A DNA stretch of 64,000 nucleotides, taken from positions 1 through 64,000 of the forward strand of contig NZ_JAGPOT010000009.1 of NCBI RefSeq assembly GCF_018224015.1. Reading direction: 5' to 3'. Shown here one piece after another: positions 1 through 8,083 of this stretch; position 1 is the stretch's first letter; every line of letters starts with the position of its first letter. The notes beneath the pieces were generated by a model. It did not search any database. It saw only the letters and a program-made list of their open reading frames with translations, and was not told the DNA's origin. The translations under genes were made by a program, and so were the position numbers. This DNA is from Pseudarthrobacter albicanus (lineage in GTDB: Bacteria; Actinomycetota; Actinomycetes; Actinomycetales; Micrococcaceae).

Positions 1-42
1 GTTTTGGGCGCCCAAAACGACAACAAATGCGAGCCAGTTGGG
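1..42. repeat. Truncated copy of dispersed palindromic repeat (family A)
   Basis: The window opens in the loop and right arm of a palindrome. A run of CCAAAACGACAAC followed by GCGAG and AGTTGGG matches the right half of the complete element at 15078-15143. Both copies are intergenic. This looks like a REP-type or bidirectional-terminator element. The left arm lies outside the window. Confidence 0.75.
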
Positions 43-46
43 GGAT

Positions 47-475
47 TCACCCGGGGGAGCGCAGGACGGTGAAGCCTGCCCCGTGTTCCGGGAGGCCGTG
101 TTCCGGGAGGCCGGGGCCGGGGAGCACGACGGCGATCGGGGCGCCCGGCGCCGTCACGCGCCCGAGTTCGCGGACGACGTCGTCCCTCTCCCCGGGCGGC
201 AGGCCCGCCAGGGCGTCCACCGCCCAGACCGCGGGAAACACCGAGTCGGCAAACGGCAGCACGGCGTCGGCAGCCACCGAGGCCTCCAGGCCCCTGGCGC
301 GCGCGGAATGGATGTTTTCCTCGGACGGGTCCACGCCGGTGAAATGGATGCCGGACGCTACGAACAGGAGCCCGTCCGTGCCGTGGCCGCAATCGAGGCC
401 GAGCACCGAATGCCGGCCCTCGGACTTGAGCAGCGCCACGAACCCGGCCAGCCGGTCCTCCCGGATACCTGCCAT
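47..475 (-). CDS. Small class I SAM-dependent methyltransferase
   Basis: The protein has about 142 residues. Near the N-terminus it carries a glycine-rich SAM-binding motif I (VLGLDCGHGTDG), followed by an acidic residue at the end of the second strand (FTGVDPSEEN) and a DAVLPFADSVF stretch typical of motif II/III in Rossmann-fold methyltransferases. It is short for the family, with no clear substrate domain, so the methyl acceptor cannot be named. I prefer the ATG at 475; a TTG twelve bases upstream is also open. It ends a few bases from a palindromic repeat and is transcribed in the same direction as purU, 68 bp downstream of it, so the two may be cotranscribed. The SAM fold is fairly certain; the function is unknown. 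Confidence 0.7.
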   Translation of the reverse strand: MAGIREDRLAGFVALLKSEGRHSVLGLDCGHGTDGLLFVASGIHFTGVDPSEENIHSARARGLEASVAADAVLPFADSVFPAVWAVDALAGLPPGERDDVVRELGRVTAPGAPIAVVLPGPGLPEHGLPEHGAGFTVLRSPG

Positions 476-543
476 AGCTCCAGTCAAGGACGGTGGCGGC
501 CCAAAGACAATGGCCAGTTATCGGCCGTCCAGTCGGAAACCGT

Positions 544-1404
544 TCAGTTGAAGACCACGGTCCGGTTGCCGTCAAGGAGCACCCGGTGTTCGGCGTGCCA
601 CTGCACGGCCTGGGCCAGCGTCCGCGCTTCCACGTCGCGGCCCATCTGGACGAACTGTTCGGGCGTGCGGCGGTGGTCCACCCGGATGACTTCCTGCTCG
701 ATGATCGGACCCTCATCCAGGGCGGCCGTGACGTAGTGGGCGGTGGCGCCGACGAGCTTCACGCCGCGGGCATGCGCCTGGTGGTACGGCCTGGCGCCCT
801 TGAAGGACGGAAGGAAGGAGTGGTGGATGTTGATGGCGCTGCCGGTGAGCTCGGCGCACAGGTCGTCGGAGATGATCTGCATGTACCGGGCGAGGACCGT
901 GAGCTCGATGTCGTGCTCCGCCACGAGGGCGCGGAGGGTGTCCTCGGCCTGGACCTTGGTGTCCGGGGTGACCGGGATGTGGTGGAAGGGGATGCCGTAG
1001 AACTCGGCCAGGCCGGCCAGGTCCTGGTGGTTGGACACGATGGCCGGGATCTCGATGGGCAGGGTTCCGGAGCGCTGAAGGAACAGCAGATCGTTGAGGC
1101 AGTGCGCCGAGGTGCTGGCCATCAGCAGGGTGCGGACCTTGCGGCCTGCCGGGTTGAGGCTCCACCGCATGCCGAAGGCCTGGGCCACCGGCTCGAGTGC
1201 GGCCTGGAGCCCGGCGTGCGGCGCCGCCGTCGTGGCCTCGACCCGCATGAAGAAAGTGCCTGTGCTCTGGCTGCCGTACTGCTGGGAGTCCGTAATATTG
1301 CAGCCCGCCACGAGGAGGGCGCCGGCGACGGCGTGGACGATTCCCGGCCGGTCGGGGCAGGAAAGGGTCAGGATATAGGAGGCAGTCAGCTGGTCGTCAA
1401 TCAC
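544..1404 (-). CDS. purU: Formyltetrahydrofolate deformylase
   Basis: PurU hydrolyses 10-formyl-tetrahydrofolate to formate and tetrahydrofolate in the cytoplasm, balancing one-carbon pools and supplying formate for purine synthesis. The 286-residue length is normal for the family. Residues about 8-85 form an N-terminal ACT domain (SCPDRPGIVHAVAGAL). The rest is a formyltransferase fold with the catalytic-region motif HHSFLPSFKGARPYHQA and GATAHYVTAALDEGPII, which supplies the conserved His and Asp. The start is GTG at 1404 with only a weak ribosome-binding site. It is divergent from the riboswitch-controlled glyA-folD pair, which works in the same pathway. Confidence 0.95.
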   Translation of the reverse strand: MIDDQLTASYILTLSCPDRPGIVHAVAGALLVAGCNITDSQQYGSQSTGTFFMRVEATTAAPHAGLQAALEPVAQAFGMRWSLNPAGRKVRTLLMASTSAHCLNDLLFLQRSGTLPIEIPAIVSNHQDLAGLAEFYGIPFHHIPVTPDTKVQAEDTLRALVAEHDIELTVLARYMQIISDDLCAELTGSAINIHHSFLPSFKGARPYHQAHARGVKLVGATAHYVTAALDEGPIIEQEVIRVDHRRTPEQFVQMGRDVEARTLAQAVQWHAEHRVLLDGNRTVVFN

Positions 1405-1486
1405 GTAGAACAGCCTACCCGCGCGTAACCGCGGGCCCGGGCACCGGGCGCGGCCACCGGGTGCGGGCAGGGCCCTGGGGTAGGCT

Positions 1487-1566
1487 TAACCCGTCGCAAC
1501 TGGCGTTGGGTGGTGAACCACCAGGGAGCGGCACTCACGAAGACCACGGATCGTACGCCTGGGCCG
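1487..1566 (+). promoter_or_regulatory. ZTP (pfl) riboswitch upstream of glyA-folD
   Basis: The key conserved parts of the pfl motif occur in order: a 5' block CGCAACTGGCG (1495-1505), a GGTGGTGAACCACC hairpin followed by AGGGAGC (about 1510-1529), and the 3' block ACGCCTGGGC (1556-1565), whose CGCC can pair with GGCG of the first block. This is the class that senses ZMP/ZTP (AICAR nucleotides) and switches on folate and purine genes; glyA and folD are classical targets. A TAGGCT box at 1481 could be the -10 element. The assignment is by eye. Confidence 0.88.
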
Positions 1567-1582
1567 AGGGTCCTGTTTTGCC

Positions 1583-1635
1583 GGCTGGCAGCACGATGCT
1601 GCCAGCCCGCCGCCGGCACCCGCTACGGGTGCCGG
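1583..1635 (+). terminator. Tandem hairpins, probable riboswitch expression platform
   Basis: Two strong stem-loops follow the riboswitch core. The first has a perfect 10-bp stem (1583-1592 with 1598-1607, loop ACGAT). The second has a 10-bp stem (1613-1622 with 1626-1635). No long T run follows, so termination versus anti-termination is inferred from position. The distance to the glyA start is about 108 bases. Confidence 0.5.
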
Positions 1636-1743
1636 TCCCCGGCTCGTGCCCCGTCTTCCGGGTGCCGTAATCTGGGGGCGCCGCAGCGGGCCAGCCGGTA
1701 ACCTGACCTTAAAGCAGTGCCGTCGCCTAGCCAGGAGTTATCC

Positions 1744-3045
1744 GTGACCACTTCCGTTAGCCTTTCATCCGCCGCCGTGAGCAACCAGCCGCTGGCCGAC
1801 CTTGATCCCGAAATCGCCGCAGTCCTTGCCCAGGAGCTTGGCCGCCAGCGCGGCACCCTGGAAATGATCGCCTCCGAGAACTTCGCCCCGCGCGCCGTCA
1901 TGGAGGCCCAGGGCTCGGTCCTGACCAACAAGTACGCCGAGGGCTACCCGGGCCGCCGCTACTACGGCGGCTGCGAGTACGTCGACGTCGCCGAGCAGCT
2001 GGCGATCGACCGCGTCAAGGACCTCTTCGGCGCCGAATACGCCAACGTGCAGCCGCACTCGGGCGCCCAGGCCAACGCGGCCGCGCTCGCCGCCATGATC
2101 ACTCCGGGAGACAAGATCCTGGGCCTGTCGCTGGCCCACGGCGGCCACCTGACCCACGGCATGAAGCTGAACTTCTCCGGCAAGCTCTACAAGGTTGCCG
2201 CGTACCAGGTCGAGGAAGACACCTTCCGGGTCGACATGGACAAGCTGCGCGCGCAGGCCGTCGCCGAGAAGCCGCAGGTCATCATCGCCGGCTGGTCCGC
2301 GTACCCCCGCCATCTCGACTTCGCCGCCTTCCGCTCCATCGCCGACGAGGTCGGCGCGCTGCTCTGGACGGACATGGCCCACTTCGCCGGACTCGTGGCC
2401 GCCGGCGTGCACCCGAGCCCGGTGCCGCACTCCGACGTCGTGACCTCCACCGTGCACAAGACCCTCGCCGGCCCGCGCTCCGGCGTGATCCTGGCCAAGC
2501 AGGAATGGGCCAAGAAGCTCAACTCCGCCGTCTTCCCGGGCCAGCAGGGCGGCCCGCTCATGCACGTGATCGCCGCGAAGGCTGTGGCCTTCAAGATTGC
2601 CGGGACCGCTGAATTCAAGGAGCGCCAGGAGCGCGTCCTGGAAGGCGCCCGGATCATCGCCGACCGCCTCAACCAGGCCGACCTGGCCGACGCCGGCGTG
2701 TCCGTCCTGACCGGCGGCACGGATGTGCACCTGGTCCTGGTGGACCTGCGCAACTCCGCGCTGGACGGCCAGCAGGCCGAAGACCTGCTGCACTCCGTCG
2801 GCATCACCGTCAACCGCAACGCCGTGCCGTTCGATCCCCGCCCGCCGATGGTCACCTCGGGCCTGCGCATCGGCACCCCGGCCCTGGCCACCCGCGGCTT
2901 CGGTGCCGAGGAGTTCACCGAAGTTGCAGAGATCATCGCCGCGGCGCTGAAGGCCGGTGCGGCCACGGACGTGGAGGCCCTGCAGTCCCGCGTGGACAAG
3001 CTCGCGGCGGACTTCCCGCTGTACCCGCAGCACGAGCAGTGGTGA
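1744..3045 (+). CDS. glyA: Serine hydroxymethyltransferase
   Basis: GlyA is a PLP enzyme that interconverts serine plus tetrahydrofolate with glycine plus 5,10-methylene-THF, and is the main source of one-carbon units. The 433-residue product carries the family landmarks [11 protein letters not shown] near the N-terminus, [20 protein letters not shown], and the PLP-lysine motif [12 protein letters not shown] (Lys near residue 239). I place the start at GTG 1744, seven bases after an AGGAG ribosome-binding site at 1732-1736; an upstream in-frame GTG at 1717 lies before that site and is unlikely. folD follows with almost no gap. The leader carries a ZTP riboswitch. Confidence 0.97.
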   Translation: MTTSVSLSSAAVSNQPLADLDPEIAAVLAQELGRQRGTLEMIASENFAPRAVMEAQGSVLTNKYAEGYPGRRYYGGCEYVDVAEQLAIDRVKDLFGAEYANVQPHSGAQANAAALAAMITPGDKILGLSLAHGGHLTHGMKLNFSGKLYKVAAYQVEEDTFRVDMDKLRAQAVAEKPQVIIAGWSAYPRHLDFAAFRSIADEVGALLWTDMAHFAGLVAAGVHPSPVPHSDVVTSTVHKTLAGPRSGVILAKQEWAKKLNSAVFPGQQGGPLMHVIAAKAVAFKIAGTAEFKERQERVLEGARIIADRLNQADLADAGVSVLTGGTDVHLVLVDLRNSALDGQQAEDLLHSVGITVNRNAVPFDPRPPMVTSGLRIGTPALATRGFGAEEFTEVAEIIAAALKAGAATDVEALQSRVDKLAADFPLYPQHEQW

Positions 3046-3050
3046 CGCGG

Positions 3051-3971
3051 ATGAGCAACCCGGCCCGGGAAACAACGGCCACGGCAACAACGGCGCAGAT
3101 CCTCGACGGCAAAGCCACCGCCGCCACGATCAAGGCCGAACTGACCGAACGCGTTGCCGTGCTCAAGGCCCAGGGCGTCGTCCCCGGCCTGGGCACCATC
3201 CTGGTGGGCTCGGACCCGGGCAGCACCTGGTACGTGGCCGGCAAGCACAAGGACTGCGCCGAGGTGGGCATCACGTCCATCCGCCGCGACCTGCCCGAGG
3301 ACACCAGCCAGGACGAACTGCTGGCCGTGGTCCGCGAGCTTAACGGGAACCCGGAATGCACCGGCTACATCATCCAACTTCCGCTGCCCAAGCACATCGA
3401 CCAGAACACCGTCCTGGAGGCCATGGATCCCGAGAAGGACGCCGACGGCCTGCACCCGATGAACCTGGGCCGGCTCGTGGCCAGCGTCAGCGGGCCCATG
3501 ACGTCCCCGCTGCCCTGCACGCCCAAGGGCTGCGTGGAGCTCCTGACCCGGCACGGGATCAACCTCAACGGCAAGCGCGTGCTGGTCGTCGGCCGCGGCG
3601 TCACCATCGGCCGCCCGGTGGGACTCCTGCTCACCCGCAAGGACGTCAACGCCACGGTCATCCTCGCCCACACCGGCACGGTGGACCTGCCCGCCGAACT
3701 CCGGCAGGCCGACGTCGTGATCGCCGCAGCCGGACAGCCGCACATGATCAAGGCGGGCGACCTCAAGCCCGGCGCGATCGTGCTCGACGTCGGCGTCAGC
3801 CGCGTCGACGACGGCAACGGCAAGGCCGTGGTCACCGGAGACGTGGACCCGGCTGCTGCCGGCGTCGCCGCCTGGCTGTCCCCGAACCCCGGGGGAGTGG
3901 GCCCGATGACCCGCGCCATGCTGCTGGCCAACGTGGTGGAAACCGCGGAACGCCACGTGGGAATCGCTTAG
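3051..3971 (+). CDS. folD: Methylenetetrahydrofolate dehydrogenase / cyclohydrolase
   Basis: FolD is a bifunctional enzyme that oxidises 5,10-methylene-THF to methenyl-THF with NADP and hydrolyses it to 10-formyl-THF. Signature pieces are [14 protein letters not shown] (catalytic Tyr/Lys region), [13 protein letters not shown], the nucleotide-binding loop [13 protein letters not shown], and [18 protein letters not shown] near the C-terminus. Length is about 306 residues from ATG 3051; in-frame GTGs at 3039 and 3042 overlap the end of glyA and are alternatives. The tight coupling to glyA places both under the same riboswitch. The product 10-formyl-THF is the substrate of PurU encoded just upstream. 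Confidence 0.95.
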   Translation: MSNPARETTATATTAQILDGKATAATIKAELTERVAVLKAQGVVPGLGTILVGSDPGSTWYVAGKHKDCAEVGITSIRRDLPEDTSQDELLAVVRELNGNPECTGYIIQLPLPKHIDQNTVLEAMDPEKDADGLHPMNLGRLVASVSGPMTSPLPCTPKGCVELLTRHGINLNGKRVLVVGRGVTIGRPVGLLLTRKDVNATVILAHTGTVDLPAELRQADVVIAAAGQPHMIKAGDLKPGAIVLDVGVSRVDDGNGKAVVTGDVDPAAAGVAAWLSPNPGGVGPMTRAMLLANVVETAERHVGIA

Positions 3972-3974
3972 CCC

Positions 3975-4049
3975 GGTGGTCGAGCCTGTCGAGACCTGAT
4001 TTCGACGGGCTCAATCACCGGTCCGCCCCAGGGCTCAATCGCCGGTCCG
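3975..4049. repeat. Palindromic repeat (family C) with a partial second unit
   Basis: The left arm, starting GGTGGTCGAGCCTGTCGAGA (3975-3994), pairs with TTTCGACGGGCTCAATCACC (4000-4019) across a 5-base loop. The right-arm segment GGGCTCAATC(A/G)CCGGTCCG then recurs at 4031-4049, giving a 24-bp direct repeat. Sequences of the form GGTGGTCGAGCCTGTCGAGACC are common intergenic repeats in Micrococcales genomes, as far as I know. Confidence 0.75.
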
Positions 4050-4086
4050 GCAGGGCGCCTACTCCCGCGGGAGTAGGCGCCCTGCC
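4049..4086. terminator. Perfect 17-bp hairpin after folD
   Basis: Bases 4049-4065 are exactly complementary to 4070-4086, with a CGCG centre that is itself self-complementary. It lies between folD and the downstream two-component operon. There is no U tract, so it may act as a Rho-assisted or bidirectional terminator. Confidence 0.6.
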
Positions 4087-4143
4087 CCGTTAATGCCCCG
4101 ACAAGCAGACGACGCCGGCCCGCTCCGCCGCTAGGCTCGGGGT

Positions 4144-5313
4144 ATGCAGCGCCGATTCCAGGGTCCGCCCACGAGCTTCGTGGTGATCGCCGTGGCTTCG
4201 GTCCAGGTGGTGGGCACCCTCTTCGCCGCAGCCCGGCAGCCGGACCACAGGCCGCTGGACGCGCTGGCCTTCGCGCTGCTGCTGGCCGGCCCGGCCGCGC
4301 TGTCCCTGCGGCGCCGCGCACCGCTGGTCATGCTTCCCGCAGCCGTGGCAGCCGCCGGGGCCTACCTGGCCCTCGGCTATCCGTGGGGGCCGGTGTTGCT
4401 CTCGCTGGCGCTGGCCCTGATCCTCACCGCCGCAGCCGGCAAGCGCTGGCAGGCATGGACCGTGGCCGCACTGTGCGCCGCTGCCGTGACCATCGGCTCG
4501 GTCCTCAGCGGCGCTGAGACCGCGCTGGTCCGCGCGTTCGCGGGCACCGCCTGGCTGGCCATCCTTGTCCTGCTGGGCGAGGGCATCAGGCTCAGGAGCG
4601 AGCGGGTGGCCGAACGGCACCGCCAGCGCGAAGCCCGGGAGCAGGCAGCGCGGGATGAATACCGCCTGGCGCTGGCCCGCGATATCCACGACGTGGTGGC
4701 CCACTCGCTCTCCCTGATCAACGTCCGGGCCTCCGTTGCGCTGCATCTGGGCGACCGGGATCCGGAGCAGTTCCGGCCGGCGCTGGAGGCCATCAAGGCG
4801 GCCAGCAAGGAATCCCTGGACGAGGTCCGCCAGCTGCTGGGAGTGTTGCGCGACGATGTCCCGCTCGGCCCGGCGGCCGGTCGCGGGCTCGGAAGGCTGC
4901 CCGCACTGGCCGAGACCGCGCGCCGGGCCGGACTCGAAGTGCGGCTGGAGGAGCGGATCGAGGTCCCGCTCACGGCTCCCGTCCAGGAGGCCGCCTACCG
5001 GATCGTGCAGGAGGCCCTGACCAACGTGGTGCGGCACGCCGGAGCCGGCCGGACCGCCGTCGTCCTGGCCGCTCCCGCTGCCGGCCCGGACGCCGGACGG
5101 CTCACCGTAACGGTCGACGACGACGGCCGTGGCGCTGCCGGGGCCGCCGAAGGAAACGGGGTGACCGGCATGCGGGAAAGGGCTGCGGGGCTGGGCGGAA
5201 CCGTGGAGTTCCTGCCCCTGGACCCGGGCTGGCGGGTCCGGGCGGTCCTTCCGGCGGCGGGGGTTCCCGGGCCGGCGCCGTCGTCCCGCGGCACGGGGAA
5301 CGGCCGGCGGTGA
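4144..5313 (+). CDS. Membrane sensor histidine kinase, NarL/DesK type
   Basis: The protein has 389 residues. The first 145 or so hold several hydrophobic segments. The dimerisation/phosphoacceptor domain follows, with motif ARDIHDVVAHSLSLI (His near residue 182), as in HisKA_3 kinases. A C-terminal HATPase domain contains EALTNVVRHAGA and the GVTGMRERAAGLGG box. It autophosphorylates and passes phosphate to the response regulator encoded by the next gene, whose GTG start overlaps this stop (5310-5313). There is no recognisable extracellular sensor domain, so the signal may be membrane-derived. The target is not known; the small SHOCT membrane protein at 6165 is the nearest candidate. Confidence 0.9.
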   Translation: MQRRFQGPPTSFVVIAVASVQVVGTLFAAARQPDHRPLDALAFALLLAGPAALSLRRRAPLVMLPAAVAAAGAYLALGYPWGPVLLSLALALILTAAAGKRWQAWTVAALCAAAVTIGSVLSGAETALVRAFAGTAWLAILVLLGEGIRLRSERVAERHRQREAREQAARDEYRLALARDIHDVVAHSLSLINVRASVALHLGDRDPEQFRPALEAIKAASKESLDEVRQLLGVLRDDVPLGPAAGRGLGRLPALAETARRAGLEVRLEERIEVPLTAPVQEAAYRIVQEALTNVVRHAGAGRTAVVLAAPAAGPDAGRLTVTVDDDGRGAAGAAEGNGVTGMRERAAGLGGTVEFLPLDPGWRVRAVLPAAGVPGPAPSSRGTGNGRR

Positions 5314-5975
5314 TCCGCATCCTGATCGCCGATGACCAGACGCTCATCCGCGCCGGATTCCGGGCCCTCCTGGACGCGGAGCCGGACATGGACGTGGTGG
5401 CGGAATGCGGCACGGGGGACGAGGCGGTGCGCCTGGCGGCCCGGGACAGGCCCGACGTCGTGCTGATGGACATCCGGATGCCGCACGGCGACGGGCTGGA
5501 CGCCACCCGCCGGATCCTGGCCGATCCCGGCCTCGCGGGAACGCGGGTCATCATCCTGACCACCTTCGAACTCGATGAGTACATCGCCGAAGCGGTGCGG
5601 GCCGGGGCAGCCGGGTTCCTCGTCAAGGACACCGAACCGGCGGAACTGCTCCGCGCCGTGCGCGTCGTGCACGACGGCGACGCGCTCCTCTCGCCCTCGG
5701 TGACCCGCCGGATCATGGCGGCGCTGGCGGTGCAGTCCCGCGCCGCCACACCGCCCACGGCCCTGGACCGGATCACCGAACGCGAACGGGAAGTCCTGCA
5801 ACTCGTGGGCGAGGGGCTTAACAACGCGGAAATCGCGGAGCGGCTCTTCATCACCCCGCTGACCGCGAAGACCCACGTGTCCCGGATCATGGCCAAGCTG
5901 CAGGTCCGCGACAGGGTGCAGCTGGTGGTCCTGGCATACGAATCGGGCCTCGTCCGGCCCGGCTGGGCCGGGTAG
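5310..5975 (+). CDS. LuxR/NarL-family response regulator
   Basis: The 221-residue protein has a receiver domain with the acidic pair D8-D9, the phosphoacceptor Asp54 (VVLMDIRMP) and Lys near residue 108 (FLVKD). A C-terminal LuxR helix-turn-helix follows (LTEREREVLQLVGEGLNNAEIAERLF type, then TAKTHVSRIMAKL). It overlaps the kinase gene by four bases (GTGA), so the pair is translationally coupled. It should bind DNA as a dimer on phosphorylation. Its regulon cannot be read from this sequence. Confidence 0.93.
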   Translation: MIRILIADDQTLIRAGFRALLDAEPDMDVVAECGTGDEAVRLAARDRPDVVLMDIRMPHGDGLDATRRILADPGLAGTRVIILTTFELDEYIAEAVRAGAAGFLVKDTEPAELLRAVRVVHDGDALLSPSVTRRIMAALAVQSRAATPPTALDRITEREREVLQLVGEGLNNAEIAERLFITPLTAKTHVSRIMAKLQVRDRVQLVVLAYESGLVRPGWAG

Positions 5976-6164
5976 TGGCCTGCCGGGCTGCCGGCGAGGG
6001 TGCGCCGGGCGGGGCGGACGGTGCGGGTGCACCGGGCGGACTCCCGCCGGAGTACGCCGGGCGGGGACAATGACTCCCGGCGGCGGACGCGGCGCGAACG
6101 CCCGCGCGGAAGACTCGGTACAGGGCCGGAAACACGGCCCGAACCGAGAGTCTGGACAACTGAC

Positions 6165-6443
6165 ATGATTACCTCAATGACCGCGGCAACCGCCGACGTC
6201 CTCACCACCTACGGGCCCTGGCACGACGGCGGATTCTCGCCCTGGTTCCTGCTGTTCCCGCTGTTCTGGATCCTCGTGATCGGCCTGTTGATCTTCATCG
6301 GCCGGCGCACGTGGCGCTCCAACCGCCGCTGGGCCGCGACGCAGGGCGGCGAAAGCGTGCTGCGGGAACGCTATGCCCGCGGAGAAATCGACGAGAACGA
6401 ATACCGCAAGCGCCTGCAGGTGCTGCGCGGCGACACGAAATAG
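6165..6443 (+). CDS. Small single-pass membrane protein with SHOCT domain
   Basis: From ATG 6165 the product is about 92 residues. It has a hydrophobic helix around residues 20-42 (WFLLFPLFWILVIGLLIFI), a basic stretch, and a C-terminal SHOCT motif (LRERYARGEIDENEYRKRL). SHOCT domains are short helical tails found on many membrane proteins of unknown role, often stress related. The frame is open further upstream to 6000, but the sequence before 6165 is poor in protein-like character and the ATG suits a membrane protein start. It lies about 190 bp after the two-component genes and could be their target. Confidence 0.75.
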   Translation: MITSMTAATADVLTTYGPWHDGGFSPWFLLFPLFWILVIGLLIFIGRRTWRSNRRWAATQGGESVLRERYARGEIDENEYRKRLQVLRGDTK

Positions 6444-6561
6444 GCCGGCGCGGGCCGGGGGATCCGTTGGGTCCGCCCGGCCCGGGGCGGGCTGGGCTGG
6501 CCCGGGCCGGTTCCCGGCGCAGCGCCGACGCAGCCAGCAGTCGAAGACAAGGAGCAGGCTT

Positions 6562-6989
6562 GTGTCCTCATCGGTGCTTTACATGTCGATGTCCCTGGAC
6601 GGGTACATCGCGGGTCCGAACGACGAGCCGGGAAACCCCGGCGGCGATGGCTTCGGCCGGCTGCACGAGTGGTTCATCACCGTGGACGGGGAGTTCTTCC
6701 GGCCGTCCGGGGCCGCCGGGGAGTTGTTCGACGAGATGAACGCGCCCGGTGCGGTGCTGGCGGGCCGGTGTACCGCGGAGCAGGCCGATCACTGGAAAGG
6801 TGATCTTCACGGTGTCCCGATCGTGGTGCCCAGCCACCGGCCGCCGGATCCCTCGGTGGCGGACTATCCGTTGGTGATGTATGTGGCCGCCGGCTGTTCG
6901 AGCTGTTGCCGTCGCGCGTCGAGCTGGAGGTCATGCGGGTGATCGACACACCGGAGGCCACCCACATCCGTTACCGGGTCCGCCGCTGA
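6562..6989 (+). pseudogene. Decayed DHFR/RibD-C family gene with internal deletion
   Basis: Translation starts well: GTG 6562 follows an AAGGAG site at 6549-6554, and the protein begins with YMSMSLDGYIAGPND and a HEWF motif, typical of dihydrofolate-reductase-like RibD C-terminal proteins. Around 6880-6888 the normal frame is lost. The family C-terminus (RRLFELLPSRVELEVMRVID and then TPEATHIRYRVRR, stop at 6987-6989) continues in a different frame directly at that point. The expected middle third, with the nucleotide-binding GG motif and the VDEL region, is missing. This is best explained by a deletion of roughly 60 codons plus a frame change. An intact relative lies next door at 7043-7582. 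Confidence 0.85.
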
Positions 6990-7042
6990 GCCGGCCGCGG
7001 CGGACCCGCCCACGACCATCGACCCGCTGCTCAGGCCGCTCC

Positions 7043-7582
7043 TCAGGCCGCCGCCGGTGTCATCCGCAGCGCCAGCATCCCGCCTTCGAGGAGCCGCGGT
7101 TCAACGATCCGCAGCGTGTGCCGGGTTCCGTCCTCCGGCAGCATCTTCTTGCCGTGCCCGAGCACGATGGGCGAAACCAGCAGAACGTACTCGTCGACGA
7201 GATTCTCCGCCATGAGCGTCTTGACGAGCGTGGGGCTGCCCCAGACGATCACGTTCTCCCGCTCGCGAAGGGCGCGGACCCGGCCGGGTATGTCAGCGGC
7301 GATAATCGTGCTGTTGTTCCAGCCGGCGTGTTCCAGGGTGGTGGACACGACGTACTTGGGCATGGCATTGAACTTGTCGGAGATGAAGTCGCCCGATCGC
7401 GACGGCCAGGCGGCGGCGAAGCCGTCATAGGTGACCCGGCCGAGCAGCATCGAGTCCGCCTCGGCCAGCACTTCGCCGTTGAACGCGCCGGTGGCGTCGC
7501 TGAAAAACGGGCCCGTCCAGAGCTGGGGCTCCTCGGCGACGTTGTCCAGGGTGGTAAAAGCGGTGACGGTGAGCTTGCCCAT
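7043..7582 (-). CDS. Dihydrofolate-reductase-like protein (RibD C-terminal family)
   Basis: The 179-residue, single-domain protein begins GKLTVTAFTTLDNVAEEP and has the LLGRVTYDGFAAAWP motif, a nucleotide-binding-like VIVWGSPTLVKTL segment, and VDEYVLLVSPIVLGHGKKM near the C-terminus. These proteins are annotated as dihydrofolate reductase or riboflavin-type reductases, but most have no proven substrate. An NADPH-dependent reductase is the safe description. A GGAG site sits six bases before the ATG. It faces the decayed relative at 6562-6989 and lies beside a recombinase remnant, so this segment may have been acquired or rearranged. Confidence 0.85.
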   Translation of the reverse strand: MGKLTVTAFTTLDNVAEEPQLWTGPFFSDATGAFNGEVLAEADSMLLGRVTYDGFAAAWPSRSGDFISDKFNAMPKYVVSTTLEHAGWNNSTIIAADIPGRVRALRERENVIVWGSPTLVKTLMAENLVDEYVLLVSPIVLGHGKKMLPEDGTRHTLRIVEPRLLEGGMLALRMTPAAA

Positions 7583-7756
7583 GAAGATCTCCTTCGGCTT
7601 GGTGACGGTTGGCCTGCAGCGCGGTTGGCCTGCCGCGCCCGGATGTGCAGAGCCTGCACTTCACGACATTGTGCGCGGCCTCCGCGACCCTGGACAAGGT
7701 ATCGGCTCAGCTGAAGTCGTTGTTGCACTGTCCAAAAGCGACCGCGAACCCGTGAT

Positions 7757-7938
7757 TCCGATGACGGGGAATGGGCCGAATTCGAGGAACATTTCGATAA
7801 AAGCAAAGTCCAGTTCGGCAACTGCGGGCCACCCTACGCCACCCCCCTGCGAGCACGAGCATGCCTGCATCCGTTGCCCCATGCTCCTCGTTGACCCTGT
7901 CATGATCGACCGCCTCGACGAGATCAACACCGACCTCA
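7757..7938 (+). pseudogene. Remnant of a tyrosine recombinase/integrase C-terminal tail
   Basis: One frame reads DDGEWAEFEEHFDKSKVQFG followed by NCGPPYATP. After a run of six C (7842-7847), a second frame continues CEHEHACIRCPMLLVDP and IDRLDEINTDL. Joined across a one-base shift, these match the cysteine/histidine-rich tail I know from actinobacterial site-specific integrases (pattern EWAEF..HF..RKV..G.CGR.Y.TPC.HEHACIRCPML..DP). The catalytic recombinase domain is absent upstream and the match stops near 7938. It is therefore a truncated, frameshifted fossil of a mobile element. The family match is from memory. Confidence 0.65.
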
Positions 7939-8023
7939 CCTTTGAGTGGGTCAGTTGGTGCGGGATCTTTTTCATGAGAGGTGGTCCTTGGATTGAGGGG
8001 GTGATGGGCGGAAGCCCTCAGGG

Positions 8024-8050
8024 GGCGGCCCCGCGGGTTGGCCGGCCGCC
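8024..8050 (-). terminator. Candidate terminator of the ABC operon
   Basis: A GGCGGCC/GGCCGCC stem (8024-8030 with 8044-8050) lies 33 bases beyond the stop of the minus-strand ATPase gene. It has no clear T tract. Confidence 0.4.
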
Positions 8051-8083
8051 GTTCCTGCAGGACGTCAGCGGGGATGTTGGGTA

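Noticed and set aside
1765-3956. Long minus-strand frames opposite glyA and folD
   Set aside because: Shadow frames of well-supported genes; no domains and a His/Gly/Val-rich composition.
7661-7975. A 104-residue minus-strand open frame
   Set aside because: It is antisense to the integrase remnant, whose motifs read on the plus strand.
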